Shown piece by piece: positions 52,779 through 64,000 of a DNA stretch of 64,000 nt. The stretch is from NCBI GenBank assembly GCA_013339895.1, contig JABACO010000012.1, forward strand, positions 8,158,367 to 8,222,366, given 5' to 3'. This DNA is from Ephydatia muelleri (lineage: Eukaryota; Porifera; Demospongiae; Spongillida; Spongillidae). The notes below the pieces were generated by a model. The model was not told the DNA's origin. It ran no database searches and worked only from the letters and a program-made list of their open reading frames with translations. Position 1 is the first letter of the stretch. Every line of letters begins with the position of its first letter. Position numbers and translations under genes: made by a program.

Positions 52779-53057
52779 ATGGCAAGCCGACAGTGGAAGC
52801 TGCTCTGAGAGCAGTGAGCTCGAGGGCAGGTACTATGTCATGCAACGAAGCTTCCAAAACGTTTGGTGTTCCCTCGCTCAACACTGAGTGATAAGCTTGA
52901 TGATAGGTCCCCAGAGGACAGAAGAATGTGTCCTAATCCTGTTCTTAGTAAGGTTGAGGAGGATGCATTGGCCAAGCATTGCAACAAGATATTGAAGTGT
53001 GGTTTTCCAGTGAATCATGATGATTTGTGTGATGTTGTAGTCTCATTTATCACTTGA
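52779..53057 (+). pseudogene. pogo/Tigger-type transposase N-terminus (psq-type HTH), fragment
   Basis: One frame reads KPTVEAALRAVSS then MSCNEASKTFGVP; a one-base shift near 52873 then leads to RSTLSDKLDDRSPEDRR and NPVLSKVEEDALAKHC + NKILKCGFP. This is a pipsqueak-type helix-turn-helix followed by the start of a CENP-B-type domain, as in pogo-class transposases. The frame ends at 53057 and no DDE core follows. Truncated and frameshifted. Confidence 0.7.
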
Positions 53058-53585
53058 GACAGCTGATTTCTCATGTCCAGAAACTCCAATACATCGAGAG
53101 GACATCTATGCATTTTAAGTTGAAAATATTTTCGGATTGCATCAGTGAATAGCGGAAGATCATAATGAAATATATTTTATGGCATTTGCACTGAATAGAA
53201 AAGTGCTAAAAACTGTCAAAGAAAAAGTAGTTAGTACTTGCGGTCTCAGTCATTACAGTAATGCAATAAGTCATGCTTTATGTCATGAACTAGTTAACTA
53301 ATGTAAGCAGTCTTGTGCATGATATCTCAGATCGGTCCTCAACACGTAACCAATGCTTGTAAGTCGGTGCACACTCTTAAAACATGACCAGCACAAAAAG
53401 CATACCCAAGGTTATGCACATGTATACTACCTAGCCGCAGTATGTGTGTTGTGTGTGTGTGTGTGTGTTATGGAGAGGTTGCTGCCTCAATTTCAAGCTT
53501 AGCTAATTGGTGCATGATGTTCTGTATATACATGTACATTTGCAAATGTACAAATGTACGTATAAAGATAGTTTGGGTATGCTAT
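53058..53585. other. Intergenic, nothing recognised
   Basis: A short GT run is near 53445-53468. Confidence 0.4.
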
Positions 53586-53895
53586 ATACACCCATCCCCA
53601 GCTCCAAACACTTAGAGTCATGCTTTCTGGTCTCCACCTCCTCTGCTGCAGCCCCTTCAGACAGGCTTACTGCTGTTAGGATTGAAGGGATTAAGGGAGA
53701 GGTCACCGTGATGTCAAAGGTAGCATGTTTCCCTCTCTCCCAATTGAGGACAAGTACAGGTATGGCTTAGGTCAGGTGTAAGACCATTGCCCGACTCTAC
53801 CCTCACTCCAAGGTGGGCACGATGGCAGAACTCAACAAACACGTTATGCAGATGATTGTGGCGAGTGACGACACCTGTTTACAGGACAAGGGGAA
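53586..53895 (-). mobile_element. R2-like endonuclease retroelement fragment, divergent subfamily
   Basis: Minus strand: VVTRHNHLHNVFVEFCHRAH, then a degenerate active-site stretch, then HATFDITVTSPLIPSIL, SLSEGAAAEEVETRKHDSKC and LELG. It aligns with 2175-2890 and 3060-4121 (RHNQLRN, AAFDLTVASPL, ELRKHTHNDSKCAEL) but the RPADVLV block is lost. Breaks near 53590. Confidence 0.72.
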
Positions 53896-55282
53896 GGAGA
53901 TTAACTAACCACCTTTACTTTGTATTCAAGCTCACAATGATTTTTTTCACACTGCCAATCAAACACTAGACAACCTGCATACAGTGCTGTATGTACCACA
54001 TTTCATAATTGCATTAATCTGAAAACCCCAGTGGTTGGAAAGCAACTGATGATATGTGTACATGTAACCAGCTCAGCAAAAGGTCACAGCATGCGGTCAC
54101 GCTTAGAAAAGCTTACAAGTATAAGATCTGCAAATCTCTACCACAGCACATGGCTCTATGTATGTATAGCTGCATACCTACAACTTTGTCTTCCTCTCCC
54201 TCCCCCCCCCCCCCCCCCCCCCCCTTCCTCGCACACTCTAATTGTATGCCCTAACTTATGTATGCCAGTGTGCCCCGATGTATTCCCATTGCCAGGCTTG
54301 GCCTAATACATAATACCTTGCCTTCCCATAAGTCTAGTGAGAAAACTGATATAGTATACATAGCACAGCACAGGGAGCTAGCTAAATAAATTACAAAGGT
54401 GTTTAGTCCTGCACATACCCACATGCATAGACACACACAAGGTGTACACTTACATGGATTTGCTGCCATATCCAGTGATATCTAGAAGAGAGATTACTCT
54501 GATTGCCATAGCTATCAGACCTGCAGGATATACATGGTTAGTCTGTGTACAGAGGTCTGGTATGTAGGGGATCTGGCATAGATTGTGCTCTATATAATCT
54601 ATGCATGGTTCTGGCATGTACAGGAAGTGGACTACAGGGAAATTAAAGTACCAGCAATATATGTGTGAATGTTGGGGAAGGGAAGGGTGTGTGAATATAA
54701 CATAATGTACCTTGCGTCACACATATACCACTAGATGTGGCTGCATGCAGCACACTGCTCATTCAGAGGCAAGGTTTAATACAGCAGCAAGGCCACCCCA
54801 AAGCTTACCAGAGACAGGCCCATTGGAAGCAATTGAAGAGTGGTTAGGCCAGCAGAGAGCAGGGGAAGAGTTGGAGGGAGAGGAGCAACCAGTCCCCTAG
54901 CTGCCTCTCCCAGAAGACATTTCCTGCTGAGAGGCATTATTGGGTTAGGATGATAGGAAAAGCACAAAGGCATGAATTGCCAATGTCAATTATTATTTTG
55001 TGCACTGAAGTTTTGCCCTTAATATTCAAGTTGAACTTAGCTGCTTCATTAAGCTTTTTGCTATCTGGTAACTGAGAATTGTGGTGACTGCATACATACC
55101 AAGCCAGACACTATTAAATCTGTAATAGAAAAAAGGTAATGAAAGTATAAGCCTATGTGATGACTAATGGAACCAATCAATATACACTGTAGGCTGGTGA
55201 AAAGTGGTCAGATCATCATGGCCCGATAACCTGACCCATTCCAACGGCCATGTACCATGATGGATATGTCACTGATATATGG
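53896..55282. other. Intergenic, nothing recognised
   Basis: Poly-C near 54200-54225. The 62-codon plus frame at 54712 (Glu-rich end) is not recognised. Confidence 0.4.
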
Positions 55283-55490
55283 GGTCTTTTCCGCGAAAAG
55301 AGACCTTTATCCATACATTATAAAATTTTCAGTACACGCAATAAAAATGTAACGCTTGCGTTGAATTGTATATGGCTAATTAAAAATTCAGAGCCTTACA
55401 ACTCCATGATAGATAATCCGATTCTCAGTGCGTAAGAAGCAATGTGTAGGGAACATTTCAGACTCCTAGAATATCAAATAATTTGAAATC
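55283..55490. mobile_element. MITE family 2 copy
   Basis: Starts CGCGAAAAGAGACC, followed by ACATTATAAAATTTTCAGTA, CTTACAACTCCATGATAGAT and GTAAGAAGCAATGTGTAGGG. Same orientation as the 24.8-kb copy and opposite to the 7.2-kb copy. The right terminus is not clear. Confidence 0.75.
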
Positions 55491-55979
55491 TTGTAAAAGC
55501 AGAAACAATCCCATATACTCATTATAATATTTGCCCTGTAGTTATACACTTAAAACTTAATGTGTGTTGGGTGGATGTGGTTAGCCGCAGCCTGCTCTCT
55601 ATCTCACTTGGGTTTATCTGATAGGGAAGGGGGCGTGGCAAGTATATCCCCTGTCGAGCTTGAGAGATAAATTCTCTGGGGAACCTGTGGTCCCCATTCC
55701 ACCCAGGCATCAGAATGTCACAGTCTGAGTATGGATGTAAAATAAATAAATAGAGAAAGGACCAGGGAAGTAGAGGCTTTTTCTTTGCCCAAATATACCA
55801 AAGCGATGGTGCGTTATTAATACCCAATGACATCAGAGATATTATTAGATGCAACCTTCACGAGATCCATTTGGCGTCCTATCGCAGTTTAATCGATACT
55901 GGTTTGGGTTATAGTGAAGTTGTTTTTCTAAAATGCCTTCACGTCATCGAAAGAAGAGATACGCGAGATGATATTTTAA
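55491..55979. other. Intergenic, nothing recognised
   Basis: No feature that I can support. Confidence 0.35.
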
Positions 55980-56823
55980 TGTACGAACGTCCAGCGGGAA
56001 CTTTGCGGGAACATTGGTTCCCGCCCGGGAACCACTTTCCGTGCAGTACTATTTCATTATTTGCCAAGTTATGATTATTTGAGCGATGTAAGTGTATACA
56101 GGTGTGCCAGTGCTGTTTCTTCCCTATAACACTGAACTCCGAGATATGCAATGGTACATCGATCAGCTCGCGCGCGTAATTTCCCGTTTGTACGAAAGGT
56201 TCCCGCGGCATGGTCCCTTCTATTGGTTATTGTCTACTAGTGGAAAAAGCAGTGTTTGTTTTAATTACTCAAATAGCTATACAAGTGATGGTTCTTGGTT
56301 CCCCATAAATATGACGACTATAAAGTCATCCAAACGGGCTGGAAATAGAAACTAATAGGTCATTCGGTTCCCGCGTAATTATTAACGAAATTGGTTTTGT
56401 TTGGTATTTACAAAAGCGCATGCGCACAAAAAGAGAGAAGGGGAAAACTGCCCAGTACCTCAACAACCGTTCCACGGACTTCATGCCTCGAGGCCCAAGG
56501 TCCAAATATATATTCTGCTCGTCGGCACCCGAAAATAGAAGTGGTGTTTGCTTTTACACGATTTCCAACTTTTAGTCTGGCGCCATTTTCAATTCAACTG
56601 GTACTCCCATGCCCTTTTTCAGATTGTATTGGTGGTTCCCGAGCGGGAACTGTGGTTCCCGCTCGGTTCCCGCGAATAAAAATTTATAATAAAGTTAAAT
56701 AGTTGGTCAGGATTGTTGAGGTATTCATTATGCATTCGCATTAAAAGCGGCAGAAATCGTGCAAGCATTTTAAAACTACTATTTGCGGGAACCACGCGGG
56801 AACAAACGCTGTCCGTTCGTACA
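55980..56823. mobile_element. 844-bp non-autonomous element with TTAA target duplication
   Basis: The left end TGTACGAACGTCCAGCG and the right end (complement TGTACGAACGGACAGCG) are inverted repeats. TTAA stands directly outside both (55976-55979 and 56824-56827), which is the target choice of piggyBac and Kolobok elements. GGTTCCCGC/GCGGGAACC motifs are repeated at least ten times near both ends, probable subterminal transposase sites. No transposase frame. Confidence 0.85.
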
Positions 56824-56827
56824 TTAA

Positions 56828-57086
56828 ACAAGTAAATAGAGTGTGCTAAACATAGGCTTATTCATTTTCCCAGTCCTTCAACCTTGTTCCCGTACCACCA
56901 TTGTCTTTCAGTCCTATATGCCACCAACTTTCTCGTATACGGATACTTGCTGTTATTGACAGGAGAAACATTGTATCATGGTGCCTTCAGCGATGAGACG
57001 GCAAATACATTAAATAGAAATGGTTTCTGTGGTGTTTTGCTGTGGGTTTCGGTGACCATGGGTTTGGAACAATGACGTGTCCAATT
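56828..57086. other. Spacer, nothing recognised
   Basis: Between the TTAA element and the protease end of the integrase element. Confidence 0.35.
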
Positions 57087-60000
57087 TCAAAGCATGCAGT
57101 TGATAACGTGCTGCCTCATTTTTTCCTGATCAAAATATATCATGGCAGGATCTTGACCAAAAGTTAGTGCAGTTGCAAATGCTATTGAGAACAAGCCGCA
57201 ATCACTTGTATTAGCTTGTTTTTGGACATCAATGTAATGGATTACAATATCAGGTTGACAAGACTGCAAAACATCTGCCACTAACTTTTGCTCATGATGA
57301 GGCAGTTGCCCATGGTTACTATCATACACTTTGACATGCAGTAGATGGTGGTACACCAATGGTAGATATTGTTATCCAATGATTGTTGCTAATGTTCAAT
57401 ATCTGAATGAAGGGTGTTCTTCTAGGCTCCATTTGAAATTTAAAAGACAGAATAGTAGACTGAAATCCATCAATAGATGGGTTTTGTTCTTTAACAAGTA
57501 CTGTGCTGCATTAATTAAGTCATCATCTAGCCACTGATTTGGAGACTTCAGTGCTTCTTTGTGTAATTGTTAAAAGAATTCCACAAATAGAAGTCCATGG
57601 TTTCACTACTTCCTGTGCTGGACTTGCATATGATACAACAGCAATTTGTTTGGTTGACAGCAACATAGTATCTTTGCAATTTGAGCATGTATGACCTGGA
57701 TGGCACAATGATAGACACATCCTATTTCCTGATCTGCACGAGCATTTTTTCTTGCTGCGACACCCACTTCTACAGCTACAACCTACATGTAAATGTACAG
57801 ATTTAGATGAATTTTCAAATATGTACTGAAACTGACACAAAAATTTGTAATTGTTTATAACATACATCAAGTGAGATAAATGAAACTGAGACAATAAATG
57901 AAATTAAAATTAAACTAAACATATAGTACTGAGTTGTATTGAATATTCCCAACACAGGCCCCTTGCACTATGTAATGCCACCTCACCTTTTTCTATTTCA
58001 GATATTTCTTCAGGTGGACCTCTATTCTTGCAGGGGTTGCCCTTGTGACAAGTGATTGCTGCAATATATTTTGGTTTTCCTACAATAGCATATAAAGTTA
58101 TCACATTTTTCCGCCTTGCAATTACATTTATTGTCTGAACGAATTCCAAGGTGCCTGATTTTTTTGCAGCTTCTTTCAAACTTATTCGAGGTTCATTTTC
58201 TCATCCATCCAATGGTATGTCATACTGACCTCTATAAGGCTCTAAATCCCCAGCCTGATAACATCTCTGAATTACTCTGGATTTACAACGGAGACGATGT
58301 AATGATTGTGCTTTACCAACTACCTCGACAACGATACATGGTAGTCGCAATAGGTCTGTGCAACTCCAATCAATGCGTGGTATCCGAACACTGACATGCT
58401 CTCCAACTCTAAACTCACGAACTGTGTGCATCTTCGAAAACTTTTCTTGCATCTTTAATGCAGTTTTCATATAGTTCATGTCTGCTCTTTCTCTCGTACG
58501 AGTCTGTGCTTCTCAATTGTTGCAAGTTGTTTTCGTCTGCCTACAAATTGATCTTCAGTTTTTGCTTCAGAGTCCAAAATGTGAAGTGTTTTATCCTTCT
58601 CTTCTGTTTCAGACTCAAAGTTGCAACATCTACTCACACTGTCACATAGTTTGAATTAGTGTTACTATCATTGCTAGTAACATCCTGAGAATTGTTAAAG
58701 ATAGTATGGGAACAGGAACTGTGTTGGATGACATCACTCGAAACTGGTGAACTGTCAAACATGCATGCTTTCTTTGGCAGATGGGGGACTGTGATTGATA
58801 GTATCAAGGACAGTTGGGGAACTGTCATGGATGCTATCATGGATGGATGGGGAGCTGTATTGGATAGTATCAAGGACTGTTGGAGAACTGTCATGGATGC
58901 TATCATGGGTGGATGGGGAGCTGTGTTGGATAGTAGTTGCAGAATTGTGTTGGAGAGTCAGTTCAACAGTAGTACGATCCACATCAGATGTGTCCTGGGC
59001 ATGCTCCATCTTGCCAGTAGGCACATTTAATCAAGATCCTCTTCGTTGATGAGTCCCTTAAGTCTTGCATCTGGTACCACAACTGATCTTGGTGGTTGCC
59101 CAAACACAAGTTCAAATGGAGTGTGCTTTGTGGAGCTATGCACTTGAGCATTGATTGTATCTGCATAATCATAATTATAACTATACACACTGTATAATGA
59201 ATCAACATGCTTATATACATTTGCAAGGCAGAACTTACAGACAATGTGTGGTAGTCAGTGAGTCCAAGGAGGAGAATTAGAATTAGATGCTGACTCTGCA
59301 ATTCTGGAACTCATCATCCGTTCCATGTATAGTGAGCTTGTTCCACCAGGTCTTGCGATTGAGGATGTCACGGCTGACCACTCACTAGCTGTACAGCTCC
59401 TGGCCAAGTGGCTAGAACGTCCTCAATCAAATGATTCACAAATTCTCTCCCCATTGTCACTATGCAGGATAGTAGGGAGACCAAATATAGGGAAAACCCA
59501 CTTCTCAAGAGCATTTGTCACTTCTTTGGCAGTCTTCTGTGGTAGTGGACATGCTAAATTGAACTTTGACCAATGGTCAACAATATGCAAGATCCACTTA
59601 TTGCCATCATGAGGCAAATGCCTCATGTCAATCAGATCAATCTGTAAAGTGGACAATAAAAATTATTGGGCAGAAAAATATACTGACCTGTACACGTGAA
59701 AAGAATCCATTTGCCACTATAGGCTTCAGTGGAGGTTGGTTTTTTGAGGCACACGAAGATTGCAAGTTTCACAGAGCTGAATGAAATGCTCTACCACACT
59801 TCTAGGAACATGCGAGTACAAAGATTGAACCTAGACAAATTAGAATCACCTGCATGCATGTAAGCATAAGGAACATTTAAAACGTGCAAACCTTGGCAAC
59901 TGTCTTTTTTGAGCCCGCATGTAGACAGTCTTTAGAGTGAACCTGCTCCAATATGCTATAAAACTCTTCCACTGTTGCAACTCTGCGAGAAGCTTTCATC

Positions 60001-60340
60001 ATAGTGCGATCATTTAAATTCTGTACAGCGAGGTGTAAATATGTGACTTCATGCGACGCCGTATGCGTTGAATGAAATCTTACCTGCTTTTCTTCCTTCA
60101 AAGCCGGAAACAACTAGTACATCACGAATGCCTGCCGATGGCATATCCAGTAGAGCAAAGCCACCCTTTTTGACGAAATATTGAAATGAGGCATCTGGAT
60201 CTTGTTTTCCTTTCAAGTGATCGACAATTCATTTGGCAAAGTCCTGCCGTATCACAGCACTCCTGAACGCTTCCCTCCAATAGGAAACAAGGAATCTACA
60301 TACTCTTCAAAGATCTTGCAGCTGGCACTCTTATCATGAT
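57087..60340 (-). pseudogene. Decayed KRBA2/Ginger-like integrase transposon with Cys-rich and Ulp1-type protease domains
   Basis: Minus-strand order: an N-terminal block ending MPSAGIRDVLVVSGFEGRKA (to about 60086); an H2C2-type finger region (RRVATVEEFYSILEQVHSKD, 60050-59892); SLYSHVPRSVVEHFIQLCE (59827 onward); the integrase core with IDLIDMRHLP and LHSDNG (59648-59430); HSSTKHTPFELVFGQPPRS (59145-59060); RIPRIDWSCTDLLRLPC (58420 onward); Cys-rich blocks (CSCRSGCRSKKKCSC, about 57780-57690); and a C48 protease-like block, DVQKQANTSDCGLFSIAFAT (57230-57150). Lesions include TGA codons at CGA positions (before HPQSQ near 59375; after DFAK near 60230), a frameshift in an A run near 59745 and others. 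Introns of 50-70 bp separate blocks. The superfamily name is from memory of similar integrase-Ulp1 elements. Confidence 0.8.
58757..58945. repeat. 66-bp minisatellite, nearly 3 copies
   Basis: Unit GATAGTATCAAGGACTGTTG continuing GAGAACTGTCATGGATGCTA; it interrupts the integrase element between its core and C-terminal blocks. Confidence 0.9.
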
Positions 60341-60385
60341 CGGTGTGTTCACACTTTACTGAGCATGCGCAATACTTTTTTTAAT

Positions 60386-60452
60386 TAATCCGGTTGTCGT
60401 CCGGTTAATCAACTGGGTATCCGGTTGATTAACCGGACGACCGGTTGATCAT
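60386..60452. repeat. Hairpin with about 25-bp arms (CCGGTTGATTAACC-type)
   Basis: CCGGTTGTCGTCCGGTTAAT + CAAC is followed after a 9-base loop by GGTTGATTAACCGGACGACC + GG. Possible foldback mini-element. Confidence 0.85.
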
Positions 60453-61258
60453 CCGGATAATTGTATTGCATCCGGGCAGAACATACATACAGGTATATTG
60501 TATCCCCATAGAGTCAAGTGGTCCATTATTATATTATTACGCACTCACACACACACACATTGAAATAGTCCTATGAGTAGTTTTAGGGCCTAGCAAACGG
60601 TGGAGCTCTATTAAATAGTTAATTTACAATTTGTCATACATTTTCTATGAAGAATCCGAAAATTACGAACCGCAACTTTCGTGAAGGTTCATGATGCGCG
60701 CCCCCTTCAAGTCGTTGTCACCTTCAAGTCGTTGTCACCTTCAAGTCGTTGTCACCTTATCTGGCTAAATGTACGGCGCATGCTAGACATGAATGACATC
60801 AGCATGCCCGTACCCAGGGAGGGTGCGCAGGGTGCTGAAGCACCACCCCGCCGGACTAGGTGGTCCGCTTTGGCACGCATGAATATATTTAATAAAAGGT
60901 TACGCCATTAAATAATTTGCGGGCGAGTGCCCAACTGACAGGCCAGGGAACGCGGTACTCAATGAATAATGGTGTTGATAAGCTATTGGAAGACGCCCCA
61001 TCCTCTAGAACATTCTCTATTGAGCACTTATGCGGACTCTATTGTGTATGAAAATTGTTATAATGCAGGTGTAATTATGCACGTGTCAGTCTAATAATAC
61101 TAGTGTTCATCCTGCAGTTGCTAGTGTTAGCGGCCCTATACGGGATTGCAGTGCAACCGTCGCGACGTGTGTATACTTCGTGATAGATACAATTGAATAC
61201 GTTGTCCGCGAAGATATTTTCCAGCCCCCGAGTCGTGCATATTCAGTAGCTTGATGCT
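60453..61258. other. 5' flank of the hAT gene; possible element terminus
   Basis: CCTTCAAGTCGTTGTCA is tandemly present three times at 60705-60758. CATGCCCGTACCCAGGGAGG at about 60804 resembles hAT-like ends with CAGGG and could be the left terminus of the element. This is unproven because the right terminus is outside the window. Confidence 0.4.
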
Positions 61259-63890
61259 ATGGGGCGTCGTGAGCAGAGGGAAAGAGAGAGAAAAAGAGCT
61301 GCTTCAAGCTGCAAATCTATAGAGCATTTTTTGCCTATAGTGAAAAAGAGCTGCAGTTCTGAAGGTCAGCCCAGTACTAGTCCCAGTGACCTTTCTTGTT
61401 CAACTTCTGTAAATGTTGTTTCTGATAGTGTACAGCCTTCTTTAAATTTGGTTCAAAATTCAACCACTTGTTGCACTACTAGTGATATTGTAATCCAGGT
61501 ATCACCTACAATCACACCTAGCGGTCCTGAATCTAGGCTTATCTACTGAGCCATGTTCATCGTCATCTGTTAGCACTAGCATACTGTTAGATCCACAACT
61601 TCACCAGCCTCCTATTATAAGTCAATCGGACAGTTTTCACCCCGACATTGGAAAGATATATGCTGACTCTAAGCTGAGTTCTCTCAATTTTTGCAGTACC
61701 ATTCAATCCTTATCAGCTTCTGAAAAGTATGCTTTGCTTAAAAAGCATGATAAACCTTCTGAGCATCATTTATTTCCTTGTACTATGTTTGGGAATTACA
61801 ATAGACAATTTCAGTTCAAATGGTTTGATATATACCCTTGGATTGTGTACAGCACTGTAGTTGAGGGTATCTTTTGTATTTTTTGCGCACTCTTTTGCGT
61901 TAACCGTGATGGTATGGCCAGCCTTGTGAATAAACCCTTTTGTTCATGGAATAAATTTCATGAGAAGTGTAAAAATCATGGCAGCTCTAAAATACATCAT
62001 CAATCAATGCTTGCAGCTGAAACATTTGTCAACAGTATAGAGCATCCGGAAACTGGGCTTATTGGTACAATGGATGCCAAGCGCATAGCTAATATAGCCC
62101 AAAACAGGGTGATTCTGAAGTTTATAATTGAAGCTACTCTGTTTTGCGCTAAACAATGTATAGCATTAAGAGGGGATTGTGAAGATCTGGAATCTAGCAA
62201 AAATCCTGGTAATTTTCTTAGTATTTTAAAGCTCATGGCAAATCACAATGATGTTCTACATACTCATTTATACTCACCTGCAATGAAAAATGCTACCTAC
62301 ATATCTCCTAGAACACAGAATGAATTGCTTAATATAATGGGAAGGCATATTGTGTTGTTTGGAATTGTACAAGAGATCAAAACAGCTAAATTTTACAGTA
62401 TTATAGCAGATGAAGTTACTTCACATAATACAGAGCATTTGGCACTTTGTACTCGTTTTGTTGATGCCAAGGGTGATATCAGGGAGGAGTTTATGACATT
62501 TTTGTCACTTGAACGTCTAACTGGGAGATACATTGCTGAGAAGATAATAGAATTTCTGAAGGATAATGATTTGAATGTTGAGAATATCCGTGGTCAGGGA
62601 TATGATGGTGCCAGCAATATGTCTTCCGAGCGTGTAGGTGTTCAAGCACAAATAAAAGAATTGTCTCCACTTGCAACATATATTCATTGTAGTTCCCATC
62701 AGTTAAATCTAGTTATAACTCATTCATGTATCTTAGCAGAAGTTCGTAATGTAGTTGATCAGCTGCAACATTGCTGCCACTTCTTTCTGGCAAGTCCGAA
62801 GAGAAGTGGTCTGCTAGAGTTGATTGTATCGAAGGGAGTTGTTGACAAGTGTAAACGTAAGCCTCTGCTGAATCTATGTAAAACTCGATGGGCTGAACGC
62901 CATACAGCATACCAGCATTTTTACCAATCCTTTACCTATATTGTAGAAGCTCTAGAGTACATAGGATGCAAGCTGCATCTGCATGAATACGGAGAGTTGT
63001 ATGCTGATTGGGATGTGAACTCTCGAAGTGATGCACAACAAATACTTCATGGCATTACCAACTTTAGCTTCATTGTTGTTTTCTTGACAATCTATCAATA
63101 CCTATCTCATTTATCTGGCATTACTATAAAGCTGCAAAGCAGAACCATAGATGTGTATGAAGCATTTGAGATGATTGAGGATATTCGGAAAGTATACAAG
63201 AATGAAAGGGATAATGTGGATGGTGGTTTTCAAATAATATATGATCAGGCTGTACGAATGGCTGATAAAGTGGGTTGTATAGTTTCAGCTCCTCGAACTG
63301 TTGGAAGGCAGCAGCATCGAAGTAATGTCTCATCTACGACCCCTATTGAACACTATAAGAGAAATGTTGCTATACCGTTTCTTGACCATGTCCTCACTCA
63401 TCTCAACGAGCAGTTTTCAAGTTTGTCAGTTAATGCTAGTTATCTGTTAACCATAGTTCCATCCGTAATGTTCTCCAAGCCTTCAAAACTTAGTGAAATC
63501 ACTGCGCAGTATCAACAGGATCTTCCCTCCCCAGAGCTATTGGAGATGGAAATGTGCAGATGGAAGTGTAAATTCAGTACTGTGTCTGCAGATAAGCTTC
63601 CAAATTCACCATCAGAAGCCATCAAGGTGTGTGATGCACAGCTGTATCCCAATATCAGAATTTTATTGCAAATCGCATGTACGCTACCGGTAACCTCTTG
63701 TGAATGCGAAAGAAGTGCAAGTGTCCTTAGGCGGTTGAAGAACTATATGAGAGCCACAATGGGTAATGAACGATTGGCAAACTTGGCATTACTTCACACT
63801 CATTATGACCAGCATATAGATACTGAAAGGGTTATTGATATATATGCACAGATGCATCCAAGAAGAATTGAATTAGAAACACTTCTATAG
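61259..63890 (+). CDS. hAT-family transposase (ZMYM1/THAP12-like), nearly intact
   Basis: Cut-and-paste DNA transposase. The likely start is the ATG at 61259 (MGRREQRERERKRAASSCKS, a basic nuclear-targeting-like start). That frame closes at 61549 and the main frame is open from about 61524 to 63890, so a one-base shift or small intron near 61520-61535 joins them. In the main part, counted from 61734: a TTF-type zinc finger (WFDIYPWIVYSTVVEGIFCI, then CSWNKFHEKCKNH) at residues 15-95; the DUF4371 region with D226 (IIADEVTS) and D291 (GQGYDGASNMS), fitting the first two catalytic Asp; and the C-terminal hATC dimerisation block SCECERSASVLRRLKNYMRA, whose Glu659 fits the third acidic residue. 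Length (about 800 residues in total) is normal for the clade. There are no internal stops, so it is young or recently active. Confidence 0.9.
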
Positions 63891-64000
63891 TGCAACCTTT
63901 CACTGATTGACTATTGATTAATTAATTTTGTACATTTTTGTGCAGTGTACATGTCTCTAAATGTGTGAATAATAGATTAAACCATATACTGATAACTGAA
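63891..64000. other. 3' flank of the hAT gene
   Basis: AT-rich; AATAGATTAAA at about 63968 may act in polyadenylation. No inverted terminal repeat is reached before the window ends. Confidence 0.35.

Noticed and set aside
54712..54900. Glu-rich 62-codon plus frame
   Set aside because: No splice partners and no recognisable family; its composition alone is not enough.

Overview
This is eukaryotic, animal-type DNA. Genes are split by canonical GT-AG introns, many only 50-70 bp long. More than half of the window is minisatellite, satellite or transposon sequence. Short introns, a dispanin cluster, KRBA2-type integrase elements and R2-type endonuclease fragments suggest a non-bilaterian metazoan, most likely a sponge; the phylum is an inference. 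I see no prokaryotic operons, rRNA genes or CRISPR arrays.

Layout. At 1-1301 lie the last exons of a CASC3/Barentsz-like gene (+). At 2.0-4.1 kb are three fragments of one retroelement family in mixed orientation. From 21889 down to 7563 (-) runs a complete 11-exon alkaline ceramidase gene (ACER3-like, 277 codons) assembled here exon by exon. All metal-site and catalytic residues I know for the family are present. Its 10.1-kb fifth intron holds a 4.6-kb satellite of 16-bp monomers, carried between short inverted repeats that interrupt a 24-bp minisatellite. At 24.3-27.85 kb there is a nearly perfect 1.68-kb tandem duplication. At 28.6-29.7 kb is a C2H2 zinc-finger exon with one frameshift.

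Between 31.9 and 37.5 kb are two intact and one truncated dispanin/CD225 genes (-); a fourth, intact copy is at 51.35-51.92 kb (+). All four share an upstream block with a CRE-like site and a DR1-like double half-site, so they arose by segmental duplication with their promoter. From 33 to 63.9 kb the rest is mostly transposons: an rve-like transposase in inverted copies (39.2-42.2 kb), a P-element/THAP9-like pseudogene (42.8-46.0 kb), a hAT pseudogene split by a 3.58-kb element with about 110-bp inverted repeats (46.46-50.04 kb), a pogo/psq fragment (52.8 kb), a 844-bp TTAA-flanked element (55.98-56.82 kb), a decayed KRBA2/Ginger-like integrase element with a Ulp1-type protease (57.1-60.3 kb, -) and a nearly intact hAT transposase (61.26-63.89 kb, +).

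The cellular genes do not form a pathway. CASC3 belongs to mRNA surveillance and localisation, ACER to sphingolipid turnover, dispanins to membrane organisation or innate defence. What links the region is repeat-driven growth of introns and intergenic DNA.
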